From Corynebacterium genitalium ATCC 33030 (GTDB taxonomy: Bacteria > Actinomycetota > Actinomycetes > Mycobacteriales > Mycobacteriaceae), in assembly GCF_000143825.1 (NCBI RefSeq), contig NZ_CM000961.1, forward strand, positions 124,001 to 188,000: a DNA stretch of 64,000 nt. The letters are read 5' to 3'. The notes under the pieces were generated by a model. That model was given only the letters and a program-made list of their open reading frames with translations. It made no database searches and was not told the DNA's origin. Below, piece after piece: positions 17,302 to 27,162 of the stretch; the first letter of the stretch is position 1; the number at the start of each line of letters is the position of its first letter. The translations under genes and the position numbers were made by a program.

Positions 17302-17937
17302 CTACAGATCGATGTTGCGCGGGCCGTACAACCGATCACCGGCGTCGCCCAGGCCCGGCACAATATATGCGTCCTCGTTCAACCCCGGGTCGATCGCTGT
17401 GGTGACCAGGCGAATCGGGGCGTCAAGTTCCGCGATGCGGTCCACGCCGGGCTGCGCGGAAACGACAGTGATCACGGTGATGTCGTCGGCGCCGCGGTCG
17501 GTGAGCAGGTTGATCGCGTGCACGAGCGATCCGCCGGTGGCCAGCATGGGGTCGACGAGGAAGACGGGTTGGCCCGCTAAGTCGTCGGGAAGCGCTTCGA
17601 GGTACGGCACGGGCTCATGCGTTTCTTCGTTGCGCGCCAGCCCGATGAAGCCGACTTGCGCGTCCGGGATCATCGACAGCGCCGGATCCACCAACCCCAG
17701 CCCGGCGCGGATGACGGGAACGATGATCGGCGGGTTCTTCAACCGCGTACCTACGGCGGTGCCGACAGGGGTGATGCAGTCGAATGTCTCGGCCTCCAGC
17801 GCGCGGGACGCCTCGTAGATGAGCATTGCGCCCAAGTCCGACAACGCGGCGCGGAAACCGGAGTTGTTGGTGCGCGCGTCGCGCAGCTTAGTCAAACGCG
17901 CGGTGGCCAGCGGGTGGTCGATCACTGTGATCTGCAT
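17302..17937 (-). CDS. upp: Uracil phosphoribosyltransferase
   Basis: This 211-residue pyrimidine-salvage enzyme makes UMP from uracil and PRPP. The PRPP loop is [10 protein letters not shown], the uracil-binding end is [15 protein letters not shown], and [17 protein letters not shown] is characteristic. Start MQITVIDHP at 17937 matches the family N-terminus; an in-frame ATG three codons earlier (17946) is possible. It is divergent from the small-protein/NlpC pair, with 70 bases between the starts. Confidence 0.94.
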   Translation of the reverse strand: MQITVIDHPLATARLTKLRDARTNNSGFRAALSDLGAMLIYEASRALEAETFDCITPVGTAVGTRLKNPPIIVPVIRAGLGLVDPALSMIPDAQVGFIGLARNEETHEPVPYLEALPDDLAGQPVFLVDPMLATGGSLVHAINLLTDRGADDITVITVVSAQPGVDRIAELDAPIRLVTTAIDPGLNEDAYIVPGLGDAGDRLYGPRNIDL

Positions 17938-18007
17938 ATTCGACATGCTAACCAGAAATTTCGCGCTGCAGGGAACCGAAAGCGGGTCAAAAGCAGTCCA
18001 ACATGGC

Positions 18008-18292
18008 ATGCACACTTTCATCTTGGATCCGCCCACCGCACGCAGCCACATCGAGCGCTTGCTTAACGACGCTTCTTCGACCACCCCCACCACCCTCCCG
18101 CCGTTACCCACGACCGGCCCCGTCGCCGGATTCGCGGCGGCCTTATCTGCCGCCGTTGATGCCGCGAACCATCAGGCCGAACTCCTCGCCGCCGAAGCCC
18201 GCCGCACCGCAGGCACTATGGATACGCTGGTCACGGCAGCTGAGCGAACCGACTGGGCCACCGGCGACGCGTTCGGGAGAATCCAGCAATGA
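18008..18292 (+). CDS. Small Ala-rich helical protein paired with an NlpC/P60 hydrolase
   Basis: This 94-residue protein has a Pro/Thr-rich middle ([17 protein letters not shown]) and a long Ala-rich amphipathic helix ([20 protein letters not shown]) ending in [13 protein letters not shown]. No catalytic motif is visible. Its stop overlaps the start of the NlpC/P60 gene (ATGA), so the two are probably made together. The helical shape and small size recall type VII secretion partner proteins of the EspC class, but no YxxxD/E signal is present, so that is only a suggestion. It is equivalent in position to C. glutamicum cg0785, from memory. Confidence 0.65.
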   Translation: MHTFILDPPTARSHIERLLNDASSTTPTTLPPLPTTGPVAGFAAALSAAVDAANHQAELLAAEARRTAGTMDTLVTAAERTDWATGDAFGRIQQ

Positions 18293-19287
18293 CGCAACTT
18301 TTGAACGAACTTCTGTCCCCGACACGTACGGCGCCCTGGGCCTCGCAGATTGAACAGGGCATCCACGCGATCATGCAGGCCGTTCCAGAGCCGCTGCCGC
18401 ACATGTCGTTTCCCGCAACACCCGACTTCACCTCGGTAACACCACTGGCGGAGATTGTCGGGGCGGACCCGAGCACGATCAACAACGCCGCGACAGCGCT
18501 CACCGCCGACCGTGAAACAATCGACGCCGCTGTGCGCGAGGCAGTACCGCATGTCGCTACGGCCTCCGCGGACATCGTCATGATCGGGCAACGCTTCCTC
18601 ACTGACGCCGCCCCGTTCGCGCTCGGAGCCATGTTTCCGCTCACCGCCCCTATGGCGATAGGGCGGATGGCGGGGTTGGTGGGAGAGGCGCTGGTGGACG
18701 TCGTCAAGCGTGTGGAGCAACTCGAGCAAGACCTCGCTCCTCTCACTGAGCGCCTGGACACGGTGGTGGCGCGCGCGTTGGAACGCCCGCCGCTTGTCGC
18801 ACCGCCGGAAGCGCAGGCGGCGGAACAGGAACTCCGCGAACTGGCAGACGCCCCGGAGACTGCGCCGGCCGCAGCATCCGCCGAAGTTCCTCCACCTCCG
18901 GCTGGCGACACGGCACCTCCCGATGGGGAGAGTGAAGGAGGCAGTGCCGCCGGGCGCGCAGCCGTGGAAGCGGCGAAATCGCAGATGGGAACGCCCTACG
19001 TGTGGGGCGGATCGCAACCGGGCGGATTCGACTGCTCGGGATTGACGTCGTGGGCGTACAAGCAGGCCGGGGTGGAGATCCCGCGCACCGCGGAGAACCA
19101 GGCGGTGGGACAACAAGTCAGTTATGAGGAGCTACAACCCGGCGACCTTGTGGTGTGGTCCGGGCATGTGGCTATGTACGCCGGCGACGGCATGATGGTT
19201 GAAGCTGGCGATCCGGTGCAAATGAACCCGGTCCGCACAGAAAACATCGGCATGCCGTTCAAGGGGTTCTGGCGACCGACGGCATGA
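18289..19287 (+). CDS. NlpC/P60 family peptidoglycan hydrolase
   Basis: In this 332-residue protein the C-terminal 115 residues form an NlpC/P60 (peptidase C40) domain, with nucleophile Cys249 in FDCSGL, catalytic His293 in GHVAMYAG and the preceding YVWGG motif. It should cut D-glutamyl-meso-DAP links in cell-wall peptides. The first 190 residues are helical and Ala-rich, then a Pro/Glu linker. There is no Sec signal peptide or lipobox at the N-terminus, which is odd for a wall hydrolase; export might depend on the coupled 94-residue protein. The start overlaps that gene's stop. Confidence 0.83.
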   Translation: MTQLLNELLSPTRTAPWASQIEQGIHAIMQAVPEPLPHMSFPATPDFTSVTPLAEIVGADPSTINNAATALTADRETIDAAVREAVPHVATASADIVMIGQRFLTDAAPFALGAMFPLTAPMAIGRMAGLVGEALVDVVKRVEQLEQDLAPLTERLDTVVARALERPPLVAPPEAQAAEQELRELADAPETAPAAASAEVPPPPAGDTAPPDGESEGGSAAGRAAVEAAKSQMGTPYVWGGSQPGGFDCSGLTSWAYKQAGVEIPRTAENQAVGQQVSYEELQPGDLVVWSGHVAMYAGDGMMVEAGDPVQMNPVRTENIGMPFKGFWRPTA

Positions 19288-19308
19288 CCCTAGGTAAAGT
19301 GATTGCCC

Positions 19309-20547
19309 ATGACGACGCGTGCAATTCTGCCGGTGAAAATCTCCTTGACCGACGGCGACTTCTACACCCTCTGGGCTCCCACATGGCGCCAGGGCGGCTC
19401 CGAGTGGCAGGCCTTCTTCGGCGACAAGGATGACATTCTGGCGTTCACCAGCCCCGAAGCGCTGCTGGTGTACCTCGAGGACCACGCCGAGCACGACCTG
19501 GCAGACCACCCCCAGTGGGACGCATTCCAGGCGCGCGGCGACGACCGCGTCGTGCCCGCGGAGAAGAACGAGTACGACATCATCGGCCTACCCCACTTCC
19601 TGGCCGGCCGCCCCAGCCACGAAAACGTCTCCGCCGCCTCGCGCGTGTTCCAGATTTCGCGTTCGCTTGCCGACGTCGCGGGCGCCGAGACCGCATCCAT
19701 CTTCTTCGCGTCCCACTCCATCCTGAACAACATTCACCGCGGGCACGAGCACTACTCGGGCCCCAACGGGATGGACGAGTGGACCGGTGTTGGCCGTGCA
19801 GTGCTGACTAACTGGAAAGACGTCGTCGAATCCCTCGACGGCGCTGTGCGCGTGGTGGAGGACGAGGAACTGGACTCCACGCGCGTGGAGAAGGCGGGCG
19901 AGAGCATCGCCGCCGCCACCGCCGCCCGTGAAGAGGCACGCGCCAAGGCGGAGCAGGAAGCCGAGGAAGCCCGCGCCGCCGCCGACCCGTACGACGTTTC
20001 TCCCTGGGCCGATGCCGGTATCGACCCGGTGAAGATGACCGTCCAGGGCAAGGGCGTGTACACGCTGCGTACGTACGTGGGTGGCGCTCCGGTGTTCCTG
20101 GGTAAGTACGGGGAGATCTTCACCTTCCCCACGGCCAAGCACCTGCTGCGCTGGATCGTCGATAATGACGACCACGACCTGGCAGGCGTGTCCACCTGGG
20201 AAGACATCATGACGCTTGCCAACGCCGGCGAACTCGAGGTCGATGTCCACGCCGACAACTCCTACTCCCTCAACGGCATCGCCACCGACATTGAAAAGGG
20301 CGTCGATGCTGTAGACACCCAGCAGATGACCAAGGCCTACGAGCTCATGGCTGACGCCGCCGACTGGGCCAAGGACGACTCCCTGAACTCCTTCCTGCTG
20401 TCCAACCCGCGCATGCAGGACTACCTCGCCTACATGATGGGCTCCACCGAGGCCGCCGGCTACGTGCCATCCGCCCCGTTCACCGACAAGGCGGAAGCGT
20501 GGAAGGAGCTCGAGGAGATGCTGGTCAAGAGGTTCTCCAAGTTCTAG
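19309..20547 (+). CDS. Conserved corynebacterial protein of unknown function
   Basis: This is a 412-residue soluble acidic protein. Two related modules of about 100 residues, each with an aromatic beta segment followed by LLVYLEDHAEHDLADHP or LLRWIVDNDDHDLAGV, suggest an internal duplication (about residues 5-75 and 240-310). They are joined by a charged coiled-coil stretch, AAATAAREEARAKAEQEAEE (about 200-225). No signal peptide or membrane helix is visible. ATG 19309 is chosen over the TTG two codons earlier. It follows the NlpC gene by 21 bases on the same strand. I do not recognise a function. Confidence 0.7.
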   Translation: MTTRAILPVKISLTDGDFYTLWAPTWRQGGSEWQAFFGDKDDILAFTSPEALLVYLEDHAEHDLADHPQWDAFQARGDDRVVPAEKNEYDIIGLPHFLAGRPSHENVSAASRVFQISRSLADVAGAETASIFFASHSILNNIHRGHEHYSGPNGMDEWTGVGRAVLTNWKDVVESLDGAVRVVEDEELDSTRVEKAGESIAAATAAREEARAKAEQEAEEARAAADPYDVSPWADAGIDPVKMTVQGKGVYTLRTYVGGAPVFLGKYGEIFTFPTAKHLLRWIVDNDDHDLAGVSTWEDIMTLANAGELEVDVHADNSYSLNGIATDIEKGVDAVDTQQMTKAYELMADAADWAKDDSLNSFLLSNPRMQDYLAYMMGSTEAAGYVPSAPFTDKAEAWKELEEMLVKRFSKF

Positions 20548-20723
20548 GTTCTCACGCGGGCGGGCTGAGCGCGCGGCTCTAGGGGCGTCCTGGGCCCCAA
20601 GATCTCGTTCACATTGAGCGCTCTATGTAGCGCCAAAACCCCAGGTCAGATTTCGTTGCCGAGACAACGATGCAATCTAAATCCGCTTACCCGGTCTGCG
20701 CCCCGAACCCAACGGGTCTGCGC

Positions 20724-21470
20724 TTAGCCAACCGTGGTGCCAAAGAGCATGCCCACCAAGAAGGTCGCAGCCAGTGCCAACCCGCCGCCGACGACGAGCC
20801 TGACCACTGCCCGGCTGGCCTTTGCGCCACCGAGCTTCGCGGAGATCGCACCCGTAATCGCCAGAGCCACCAAGGTCACGGCCACACAGACCGCAACGCG
20901 CACTGATGCCGGCGCGAGCACGATGGCGATGAGCGGCACAACCGCGCCGACGAAGAACGCCAAGAACGATGCGATCGCGGCCGACCAAGGGCTGACAATG
21001 TCTTCCTCGTCGATGCCGTAGTGGATCTCCAAGTGGGCGGCCAGCGGGTTGAGGGCGGTACGCTCCCGTGCCACTGCGATAGCTGTTTCCTCGGACAGGC
21101 CGGAATTCTTGTAGGCCTGCACCAGATGGGTGAGTTCTGCATCCGGGTCAGCTTCTTGCAGTTTCCGCTCGGTCTCAATCGCTGCCCTTTCGGCGTCGCG
21201 CTGGGAGGAGACGGAGACGTACTCGCCTAGCGCCATGGAGATCGCGCCACCGACGAGCGCCGCAATACCGGCAGTGGAGATCTCACGGATGCTCGACGTC
21301 GCTCCGGCAACGCCGACGACCACGGCTGCGACGGAGACAATGCCGTCGTTGGCGCCCAGGACGGCTGCGCGCAGGCGGTTCAGTTTCTCGCCCATGCCGT
21401 GGGTTTTCACCTCGACTTCCGGGAATTCGTCCGCGGAGTGATCGGCGTTCGTGCTTTCGGTTGTCTTCAT
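20724..21470 (-). CDS. VIT1/CCC1 family transporter
   Basis: This 248-residue membrane protein is of the vacuolar iron transporter family. The first helix carries the family motif VLGANDGIVS, the second the metal-site segment ALGEYVSVSSQRDAE, followed by a Glu-rich cytoplasmic helical region (about 85-140) and three C-terminal helices. Relatives move Fe2+ or Mn2+ out of the cytoplasm. It is transcribed divergently from the carboxypeptidase gene, and a partial DtxR-like sequence lies in the shared gap, which would fit iron control. Substrate is inferred from the family only. Confidence 0.85.
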   Translation of the reverse strand: MKTTESTNADHSADEFPEVEVKTHGMGEKLNRLRAAVLGANDGIVSVAAVVVGVAGATSSIREISTAGIAALVGGAISMALGEYVSVSSQRDAERAAIETERKLQEADPDAELTHLVQAYKNSGLSEETAIAVARERTALNPLAAHLEIHYGIDEEDIVSPWSAAIASFLAFFVGAVVPLIAIVLAPASVRVAVCVAVTLVALAITGAISAKLGGAKASRAVVRLVVGGGLALAATFLVGMLFGTTVG

Positions 21471-21547
21471 GCTTCAAGGTCTACCCCGCTGCCAACTTGG
21501 GGCGCAAGCAAGTAAGCACTAACTAACTGCAGGTCAGGCAGTATTTT

Positions 21548-21566
21548 TGAGGTAAGGCTCGGCTTC
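21548..21566. promoter_or_regulatory. Possible DtxR box
   Basis: TGAGGTAAGGCTCGGCTTC matches about 14 of 19 positions of the degenerate corynebacterial DtxR consensus (TWAGGTWAGSCTWACCTWA); the left half AGGTAAGGCT is nearly perfect and the right half is poor. It lies 78-96 bases upstream of the VIT-family gene and 52 bases upstream of the carboxypeptidase gene. Confidence 0.35.
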
Positions 21567-21617
21567 GGTGCGGGCGACCGCCAGGACCATCAGCTCACGG
21601 CCTACACTTGGCTGACG

Positions 21618-22922
21618 ATGAAGACGCACTCACATGCCGCACCCCGCACAGCAGCTGCTCTTGCCGCAGCGTCCATTGCGGCAGCACCCCTGACAGTCCC
21701 GTTCGCCGCCGCTCAGGACGGGCTGTTCGGCTACGACGGGCAGGCCGTGAACGACGCCACCGTCACCGAAACGGTCACGGAAACCGAGTACACCCCTCCC
21801 TCGCGCGAGAAAGCCCCGGACACGGACAACTGCCCCCAGGCGACGGTGCCGCCGGAGCCTGTGAGCACGTCGGAACGCGTGGCGCCGGGCAGTGCGTCGC
21901 CGACGCCGCTGCCGGTGACCTACGACGGCCCGTGCGGGTACATCACGCCGGACGGCTTCACGGTCGATGAAGCGGTGGTGTCCGCGGCGTGGCTGGTGGC
22001 GGACGTCGATACGGGCGATGTCATCGCGATGAAGGACCCGCATGGCCGCTACCGGCCGGCCTCCATCATCAAGGTGCTGCTTGCGCTCGTTGCTATTGAC
22101 GAGCTTCCCCTGGACAAGAAGGTCACGGTCAGTGAAGAATCCGCCGGTCAGGAGGGCTCTGCAGTCGGTATCGGCGCGGGTGGCGAGTACACCATCAATG
22201 ACCTGCTACACGGCCTGCTCATGGTGTCCGGCAACGATGCCTCCCACGCCCTCGCCCAAGAGCTCGGCGGCGATCAAGCCACCTTGGAGAAGATCAACGC
22301 GAAGGCCCGCGAACTCAACCTGCGGGACACCTACGCTGCGAGCTACTCGGGCCTCGACGCGCCCGGCATGTCCACATCCGCATGGGACATGGGTCTGGCG
22401 TACCGGGTCGCGTACGAGAATGGCACGTTCGCGAACATCATCAAAACGGAGATGTACCCCTTCCCCGGCTACATCGCAGCAGACGGCACCGTCTTCGAAC
22501 CGTTCGACGTCTACAACGACAACCATCTCTACTTGAACGACCCGGACGGCATCGGCGGCAAGACCGGCTACACCGATGACGCACACCACACCTTCGTCGG
22601 CGCGCTAGACCGCGACGGGCGCAGGCTCATGGCGGTCGTCCTAGACACCACCGCGGACGAGGCGCGCGCGTGGGAGCAGGCACAGCGGTTGCTGCACGAA
22701 AGCTACAGGTTCACCTCGTCCGAGGCTGTCGCATCGCTTGACGACGTCTCCGCCGACCCCACAGAAACCGGCACCCCCATCACCGACGAACCCGGCACCG
22801 ACTCACGTACTGGGCGCTTCGCCGCTACTGGAATTCCGTGGCAGGCCGCGGCTGTGTTCGTCGGAGGGCTCGTACTGGCGGCCGTGGGGACGTGGTTGTC
22901 GGTACGGTCGCGCCGTCGATAA
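21618..22922 (+). CDS. D-alanyl-D-alanine carboxypeptidase (PBP5/DacB type)
   Basis: This 434-residue exported cell-wall enzyme trims the terminal D-Ala from peptidoglycan stems. A Sec signal peptide ends around AAAQ (residues 30-33), followed by a Thr/Pro-rich spacer of about 70 residues and the peptidase S11 domain with all three motifs: SIIK at 149-152 (nucleophile Ser149), SGN at 204-206 and KTG at 315-317. A C-terminal hydrophobic helix before a short basic tail (VRSRRR) anchors it in the membrane. It is convergent with the BrkB-type gene, four bases apart. Confidence 0.9.
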   Translation: MKTHSHAAPRTAAALAAASIAAAPLTVPFAAAQDGLFGYDGQAVNDATVTETVTETEYTPPSREKAPDTDNCPQATVPPEPVSTSERVAPGSASPTPLPVTYDGPCGYITPDGFTVDEAVVSAAWLVADVDTGDVIAMKDPHGRYRPASIIKVLLALVAIDELPLDKKVTVSEESAGQEGSAVGIGAGGEYTINDLLHGLLMVSGNDASHALAQELGGDQATLEKINAKARELNLRDTYAASYSGLDAPGMSTSAWDMGLAYRVAYENGTFANIIKTEMYPFPGYIAADGTVFEPFDVYNDNHLYLNDPDGIGGKTGYTDDAHHTFVGALDRDGRRLMAVVLDTTADEARAWEQAQRLLHESYRFTSSEAVASLDDVSADPTETGTPITDEPGTDSRTGRFAATGIPWQAAAVFVGGLVLAAVGTWLSVRSRRR

Positions 22923-22926
22923 GCAA

Positions 22927-24009
22927 CTAGCGCGTGAGCAGCGACACCGCAGCCACACCAATCGCACCGATCGCGGCACCGACACCGATGTTGCGCCCAG
23001 TGTTGTCCTCGTCGCTGACGCCGGCGCGGATGTTGATCACGGCGGGTTCCGGAACGTTCGGCTCCTCAAGCGCCAGGGATTCCTGGTACGTGGCCGTCCA
23101 GGCGGAGACGTACAAGACGATGCGCCAGACCAGGTACAGCACGACCATCAGCGAGATGATCGGGCCGAAAATGGCGCCGGCCGGGTTGCCGGTGGCGGAA
23201 CCGATGACCACGGTGGAGAACTGCTTGAGCAGCTCGAAAATGATCGCGCCGATCAGTGCGCCCTTCAGACCAGCGCGCATAGGCACTTTGGTGCGCGGCA
23301 TGAACACGATCATCCACCAGAACACCAGGAAGTTCGCCAAAATACCGACGGCCAAGCCGACCAGCCAGACCAGGAAGCGTGCGCCGGGGAAGTCGCCGAT
23401 GCCCAGGCGCTCCATGAGCGTGGACGTGAAGCTGGACGCACCGATGGCGGTGACCGCGAAGGCGACGATGAACAGGACGAGCAGCCCGATCAGGGCGATC
23501 AGGTCCCAGAACTTCTTCACCACGAAGTTGCCGCCTTCGTTGGCGTCGAGGTTCCACATCGCGCTGATGCCCGAACGCAGGTGGTTCATCCAGCCCAGGC
23601 CGGACCACAGGGTGGTCAGCAAACCGATACCAGCGACAGCTCCGCGCTGATCGATGGCTGACTCAACGACGCTGTTGATCATCTCGCCAGTCTCACCCTC
23701 GACAGAGTTGGAAATCTGCTCGGTGATCTGATCCAGCAGGTCCGGGCGCGCTGCCAGGAAGAAACCAAGGCCCGCGAACAGCAGCATAGCCAGCGGGAAG
23801 AGCGACAGCACCGAGAAGTAGGTGATGCCAGCAGCGAACTGGTTGCCGCCGTTGGCCCCAAAGCGCTCGTTCATCCGCATCGCGTGGCCGACGACAGGAG
23901 CTTTCTCCTTGACGTCCCCCATCAACCCTTCGTCCTGCTGGGTCGGGTGGGCGCGCTCAATCCCTTGCTCATCCGTGAAGCCCGTACGGGGCGAAGTGGA
24001 GGTGGCCAT
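22927..24009 (-). CDS. YihY/virulence factor BrkB family membrane protein
   Basis: This 360-residue integral membrane protein has about six helices and the family core: AAGITYFSVLSLFPLAM early, then GLGWMNHLRSGISAMWN and the conserved region around GAIFELLKQF. The C-terminus ends in a short extra helix (AIGAIGVAAVSLLTR). The family is widespread; the old name ribonuclease BN is a misnomer, and transport of small molecules is suspected but not shown. No neighbour suggests a specific role. It is convergent with the carboxypeptidase gene. Confidence 0.85.
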   Translation of the reverse strand: MATSTSPRTGFTDEQGIERAHPTQQDEGLMGDVKEKAPVVGHAMRMNERFGANGGNQFAAGITYFSVLSLFPLAMLLFAGLGFFLAARPDLLDQITEQISNSVEGETGEMINSVVESAIDQRGAVAGIGLLTTLWSGLGWMNHLRSGISAMWNLDANEGGNFVVKKFWDLIALIGLLVLFIVAFAVTAIGASSFTSTLMERLGIGDFPGARFLVWLVGLAVGILANFLVFWWMIVFMPRTKVPMRAGLKGALIGAIIFELLKQFSTVVIGSATGNPAGAIFGPIISLMVVLYLVWRIVLYVSAWTATYQESLALEEPNVPEPAVINIRAGVSDEDNTGRNIGVGAAIGAIGVAAVSLLTR

Positions 24010-24133
24010 GCGTCTCTGTTCCTTTCAGGGGTACACGACAGGGTGTGATGACATCGGTCTCCCACAGTAGCGTGCAAACGCTCTCCGTAGGGCATTCCGG
24101 TGCACGCAAAATTCCCCAGTTTTCATGCGCTGA

Positions 24134-25177
<1,044 letters not shown>

Positions 25178-25209
25178 TCGCCTACAGGCTGACCTGCTCG
25201 TTCCGCACT

Positions 25210-25246
25210 CCCCACCTCACGCCCATGCGGCTGGTGGGGATTTTTT
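25210..25246 (+). terminator. Intrinsic terminator of trpS
   Basis: CCCCACC (25210-25216) pairs with GGTGGGG (25233-25239) and is followed by A and six T residues. It separates trpS from the GntR cassette promoter that starts two bases later. Confidence 0.85.
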
Positions 25247-25247
25247 C

Positions 25248-25283
25248 TTGACCTTTAGGCCCCTGGGTTATATGGTTACCCAC
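25248..25283 (+). promoter_or_regulatory. Promoter with operator-like dyad, leaderless GntR start
   Basis: TTGACC (25248-25253), a 17-base spacer and TATGGT (25271-25276) predict transcription starting at about 25283-25284, on the ATG itself. TGGGT (25264-25268) and ACCCA (25278-25282) form a dyad across the -10 box, a plausible site for autoregulation by the GntR protein. Much of this element recurs exactly at 29493-29517. Confidence 0.7.
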
Positions 25284-25637
25284 ATGAGTGGCAAACCCTT
25301 ATACCAAGAGATCGCGGACGAACTCCGTGATCACATAGCATCCCGAACCTATCCGCCGGGCGAAAGAGTCCCATCCACCAACGAGCTATCGCAGTTCTAT
25401 TCCGTCAACCCGACCACCTCCGCAAAAGCCCTAACCGAGCTGTTCAACGACGGCTTGGTGGAAAAACGCAGGGGTCTTGGCATGTTCGTCAAGGATTCTG
25501 CGCGTGACCAGGTCTTGCGCACCCGGCGCGACGCCTTTGCCGCTACCTTCATCCGCCCGCTCCTGCGGGAAGCGGACCAACTAGGCATTTCCGCTGATGA
25601 GCTGACTGATTTGATTGCTAAGGAGCGCCGATCATGA
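25284..25637 (+). CDS. GntR family transcriptional regulator (YtrA type)
   Basis: This 117-residue regulator consists almost only of the GntR winged helix (VPSTNELSQFYSVNPTTSAK, wing at EKRRGLGMFV) plus a short C-terminal dimer helix, as in the YtrA subfamily that controls adjacent ABC exporters. It starts on an ATG with no ribosome site but an ideally placed -10 box, so the message is probably leaderless. An in-frame ATG at 25272 lies inside the -10 element and is unlikely. Its stop overlaps the ATPase start (ATGA). It probably represses its own three-gene operon until an inducer, perhaps an antimicrobial, is present. Confidence 0.85.
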   Translation: MSGKPLYQEIADELRDHIASRTYPPGERVPSTNELSQFYSVNPTTSAKALTELFNDGLVEKRRGLGMFVKDSARDQVLRTRRDAFAATFIRPLLREADQLGISADELTDLIAKERRS

Positions 25638-26392
25638 CACCGACACTTCCCCTCTCCCCCGGCTTCTACGCCCTCGTGGGCCCCAACGCCGCGGGCAAGA
25701 CCCACTTCCTCCACAGCCTCATTGGCCCGGATGCGGCGTTCGTTCCCGCCGGTTCAGACATCCACTTCGCTGGCCGCACCGTGGCCGATCATCTTCGCGC
25801 CGCCACCACGATCAGGAAGCTGAGTTCGGTATCGCTCCCGGACAAGGTGCAGGAATCCTCCCGCTTCAGCGACCTTTCCGTCGGCCAACGCCGCCTGCTC
25901 ACGATCAATCTCGCGTTCGCCGTCGACGCGCCACTTCTGCTTCTTGACGAACCTTTCGACGGCCTCGACGTCACCTCGCGCCGCACCGCCCGGGAGAACC
26001 TCATCGCCTACCTCGCAGAGAACACCGACCGCACGATCGTCATGGCCTCTCACCGCACTGAAGACTTCGCTGGCCTGGCCACGCACGTCATCCAAGCGTT
26101 CGAGCATGAGATCAGCGAGCCGGTGCTTATCGACGATCTCCGCACCCTCTTCCCCACCGTCACCGGCCCCATCAAGGACGTGAACGCGCTCGCTGAACGC
26201 TACGGTGAGCTGACACGGTCGACCCTCGGCCCCACCGCGCGGGTCACGCTCGCGGAAACACCCTTAGATCTGGACTCCATGCCAGGGCTAAGCGTCGAGT
26301 ATCCCGACGATGCACAGCTCCTCGACATCCTGGCAACGACTCCCGCTCCCGCCGCAACCTCCGAAGCAATGACCCGAAAGGCCCAGCCATGA
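25634..26392 (+). CDS. ABC transporter ATP-binding protein, short helical domain
   Basis: This 252-residue ABC ATPase has a variant Walker A GPNAAGKT (16-23), signature LSVGQRR (81-87), Walker B LLLLDEPFDGLD (101-112) and a switch His in ASHRTED. Only about 60 residues separate Walker A from the signature, against roughly 100 in most ABC proteins, so the helical subdomain is shortened and no clear Q-loop is visible. The C-terminal 90 residues are variable. It sits between the GntR regulator and a membrane protein with ATGA overlaps on both sides, forming one YtrA-like export operon. Confidence 0.83.
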   Translation: MTPTLPLSPGFYALVGPNAAGKTHFLHSLIGPDAAFVPAGSDIHFAGRTVADHLRAATTIRKLSSVSLPDKVQESSRFSDLSVGQRRLLTINLAFAVDAPLLLLDEPFDGLDVTSRRTARENLIAYLAENTDRTIVMASHRTEDFAGLATHVIQAFEHEISEPVLIDDLRTLFPTVTGPIKDVNALAERYGELTRSTLGPTARVTLAETPLDLDSMPGLSVEYPDDAQLLDILATTPAPAATSEAMTRKAQP

Positions 26393-27102
26393 AACTGTTT
26401 TTGAGCCCATTCTCTAGCTACACCTATCTGCTCGCTTTGGCCGCGCTCGTCGCTGCAGTACCCCTCGGACGCTTCTACGCGGGCGACGGGACTGTGTGGA
26501 CCGTCTTCGGCGGACTCGGCTTAGTGGCTCTGTTCACCATCGGGGCAATGCAGTGGACCGCAATCAACCAATTGGGCACAAGCTTCCGCACGTGGCTGAA
26601 ATCTGCCGCGGTCACCGCAGCGGCAGTGTCCGGAGTGCTCGCCGTGGTCACTACCGCCTCATCTGTCGTCAATCAAGAACAAAACCCCTACTACAAGGCC
26701 TATGACGCATTCCTCGTGGTGAGCAACGACCCCGTCGAATGGAGAGACACGAACGGGGAGGCATATCTGCTCGACGCCGCCGCTCAGAACGCCGGGACGA
26801 TCATGGCCACGTTCGCTGTCACCTTCACATTCCTTTTCCTTACATGCCTGATCGGCGTTGGGGCGGGTCTCGCAGCGAAAACCGAGTACCGCTGGCTTCC
26901 GATCGTCGCCGCAATAGCCGCCGTCGCCACCGCCCTGTACTGCAACGTGCTCATCATGGCCTACAGCACGAGGGAGATCGGAGGAGAATTCGTGTCGCTT
27001 CCTCCCACCTACACAGGATTGCTCACTATCACGGTCGCAACACTCATTGCGGCAGCAGCTTCGGCCTTCTCAATTGCTCGCGCGCCGCGCTTCATCCGCT
27101 AA
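26389..27102 (+). CDS. Membrane subunit of the GntR-linked ABC transporter
   Basis: This 237-residue protein has about six hydrophobic helices and starts MKLFLSPFSSYTYLL. It has no domain I recognise beyond a general permease appearance. Coupling to the ATPase (ATGA overlap) makes it the probable transmembrane partner. A paralogue of 253 residues at 29599-30360 shares its start (MKLFLSP), the GRF-AGDGTVWT segment, the NQxxNPYYK-YD-FL motif and a C-terminus ending in IARxPRxxR. A terminator follows directly. Confidence 0.72.
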   Translation: MKLFLSPFSSYTYLLALAALVAAVPLGRFYAGDGTVWTVFGGLGLVALFTIGAMQWTAINQLGTSFRTWLKSAAVTAAAVSGVLAVVTTASSVVNQEQNPYYKAYDAFLVVSNDPVEWRDTNGEAYLLDAAAQNAGTIMATFAVTFTFLFLTCLIGVGAGLAAKTEYRWLPIVAAIAAVATALYCNVLIMAYSTREIGGEFVSLPPTYTGLLTITVATLIAAAASAFSIARAPRFIR

Positions 27103-27110
27103 CCCACCGA

Positions 27111-27155
27111 AAAGCCCGCCACGAGGGAATCGCTCCCATGCAGTGGCGGGCTTTT
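27111..27155. terminator. Bidirectional terminator between the ABC cassette and bsaP
   Basis: AAAGCCCGCCAC (27111-27122) pairs with GTGGCGGGCTTT (27143-27154) and runs into TTTTT on the plus strand and TTTT on the minus strand. It can end both the ABC operon and the convergent bioB-bsaP unit. Confidence 0.85.
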
Positions 27156-27162
27156 TCGGCGT

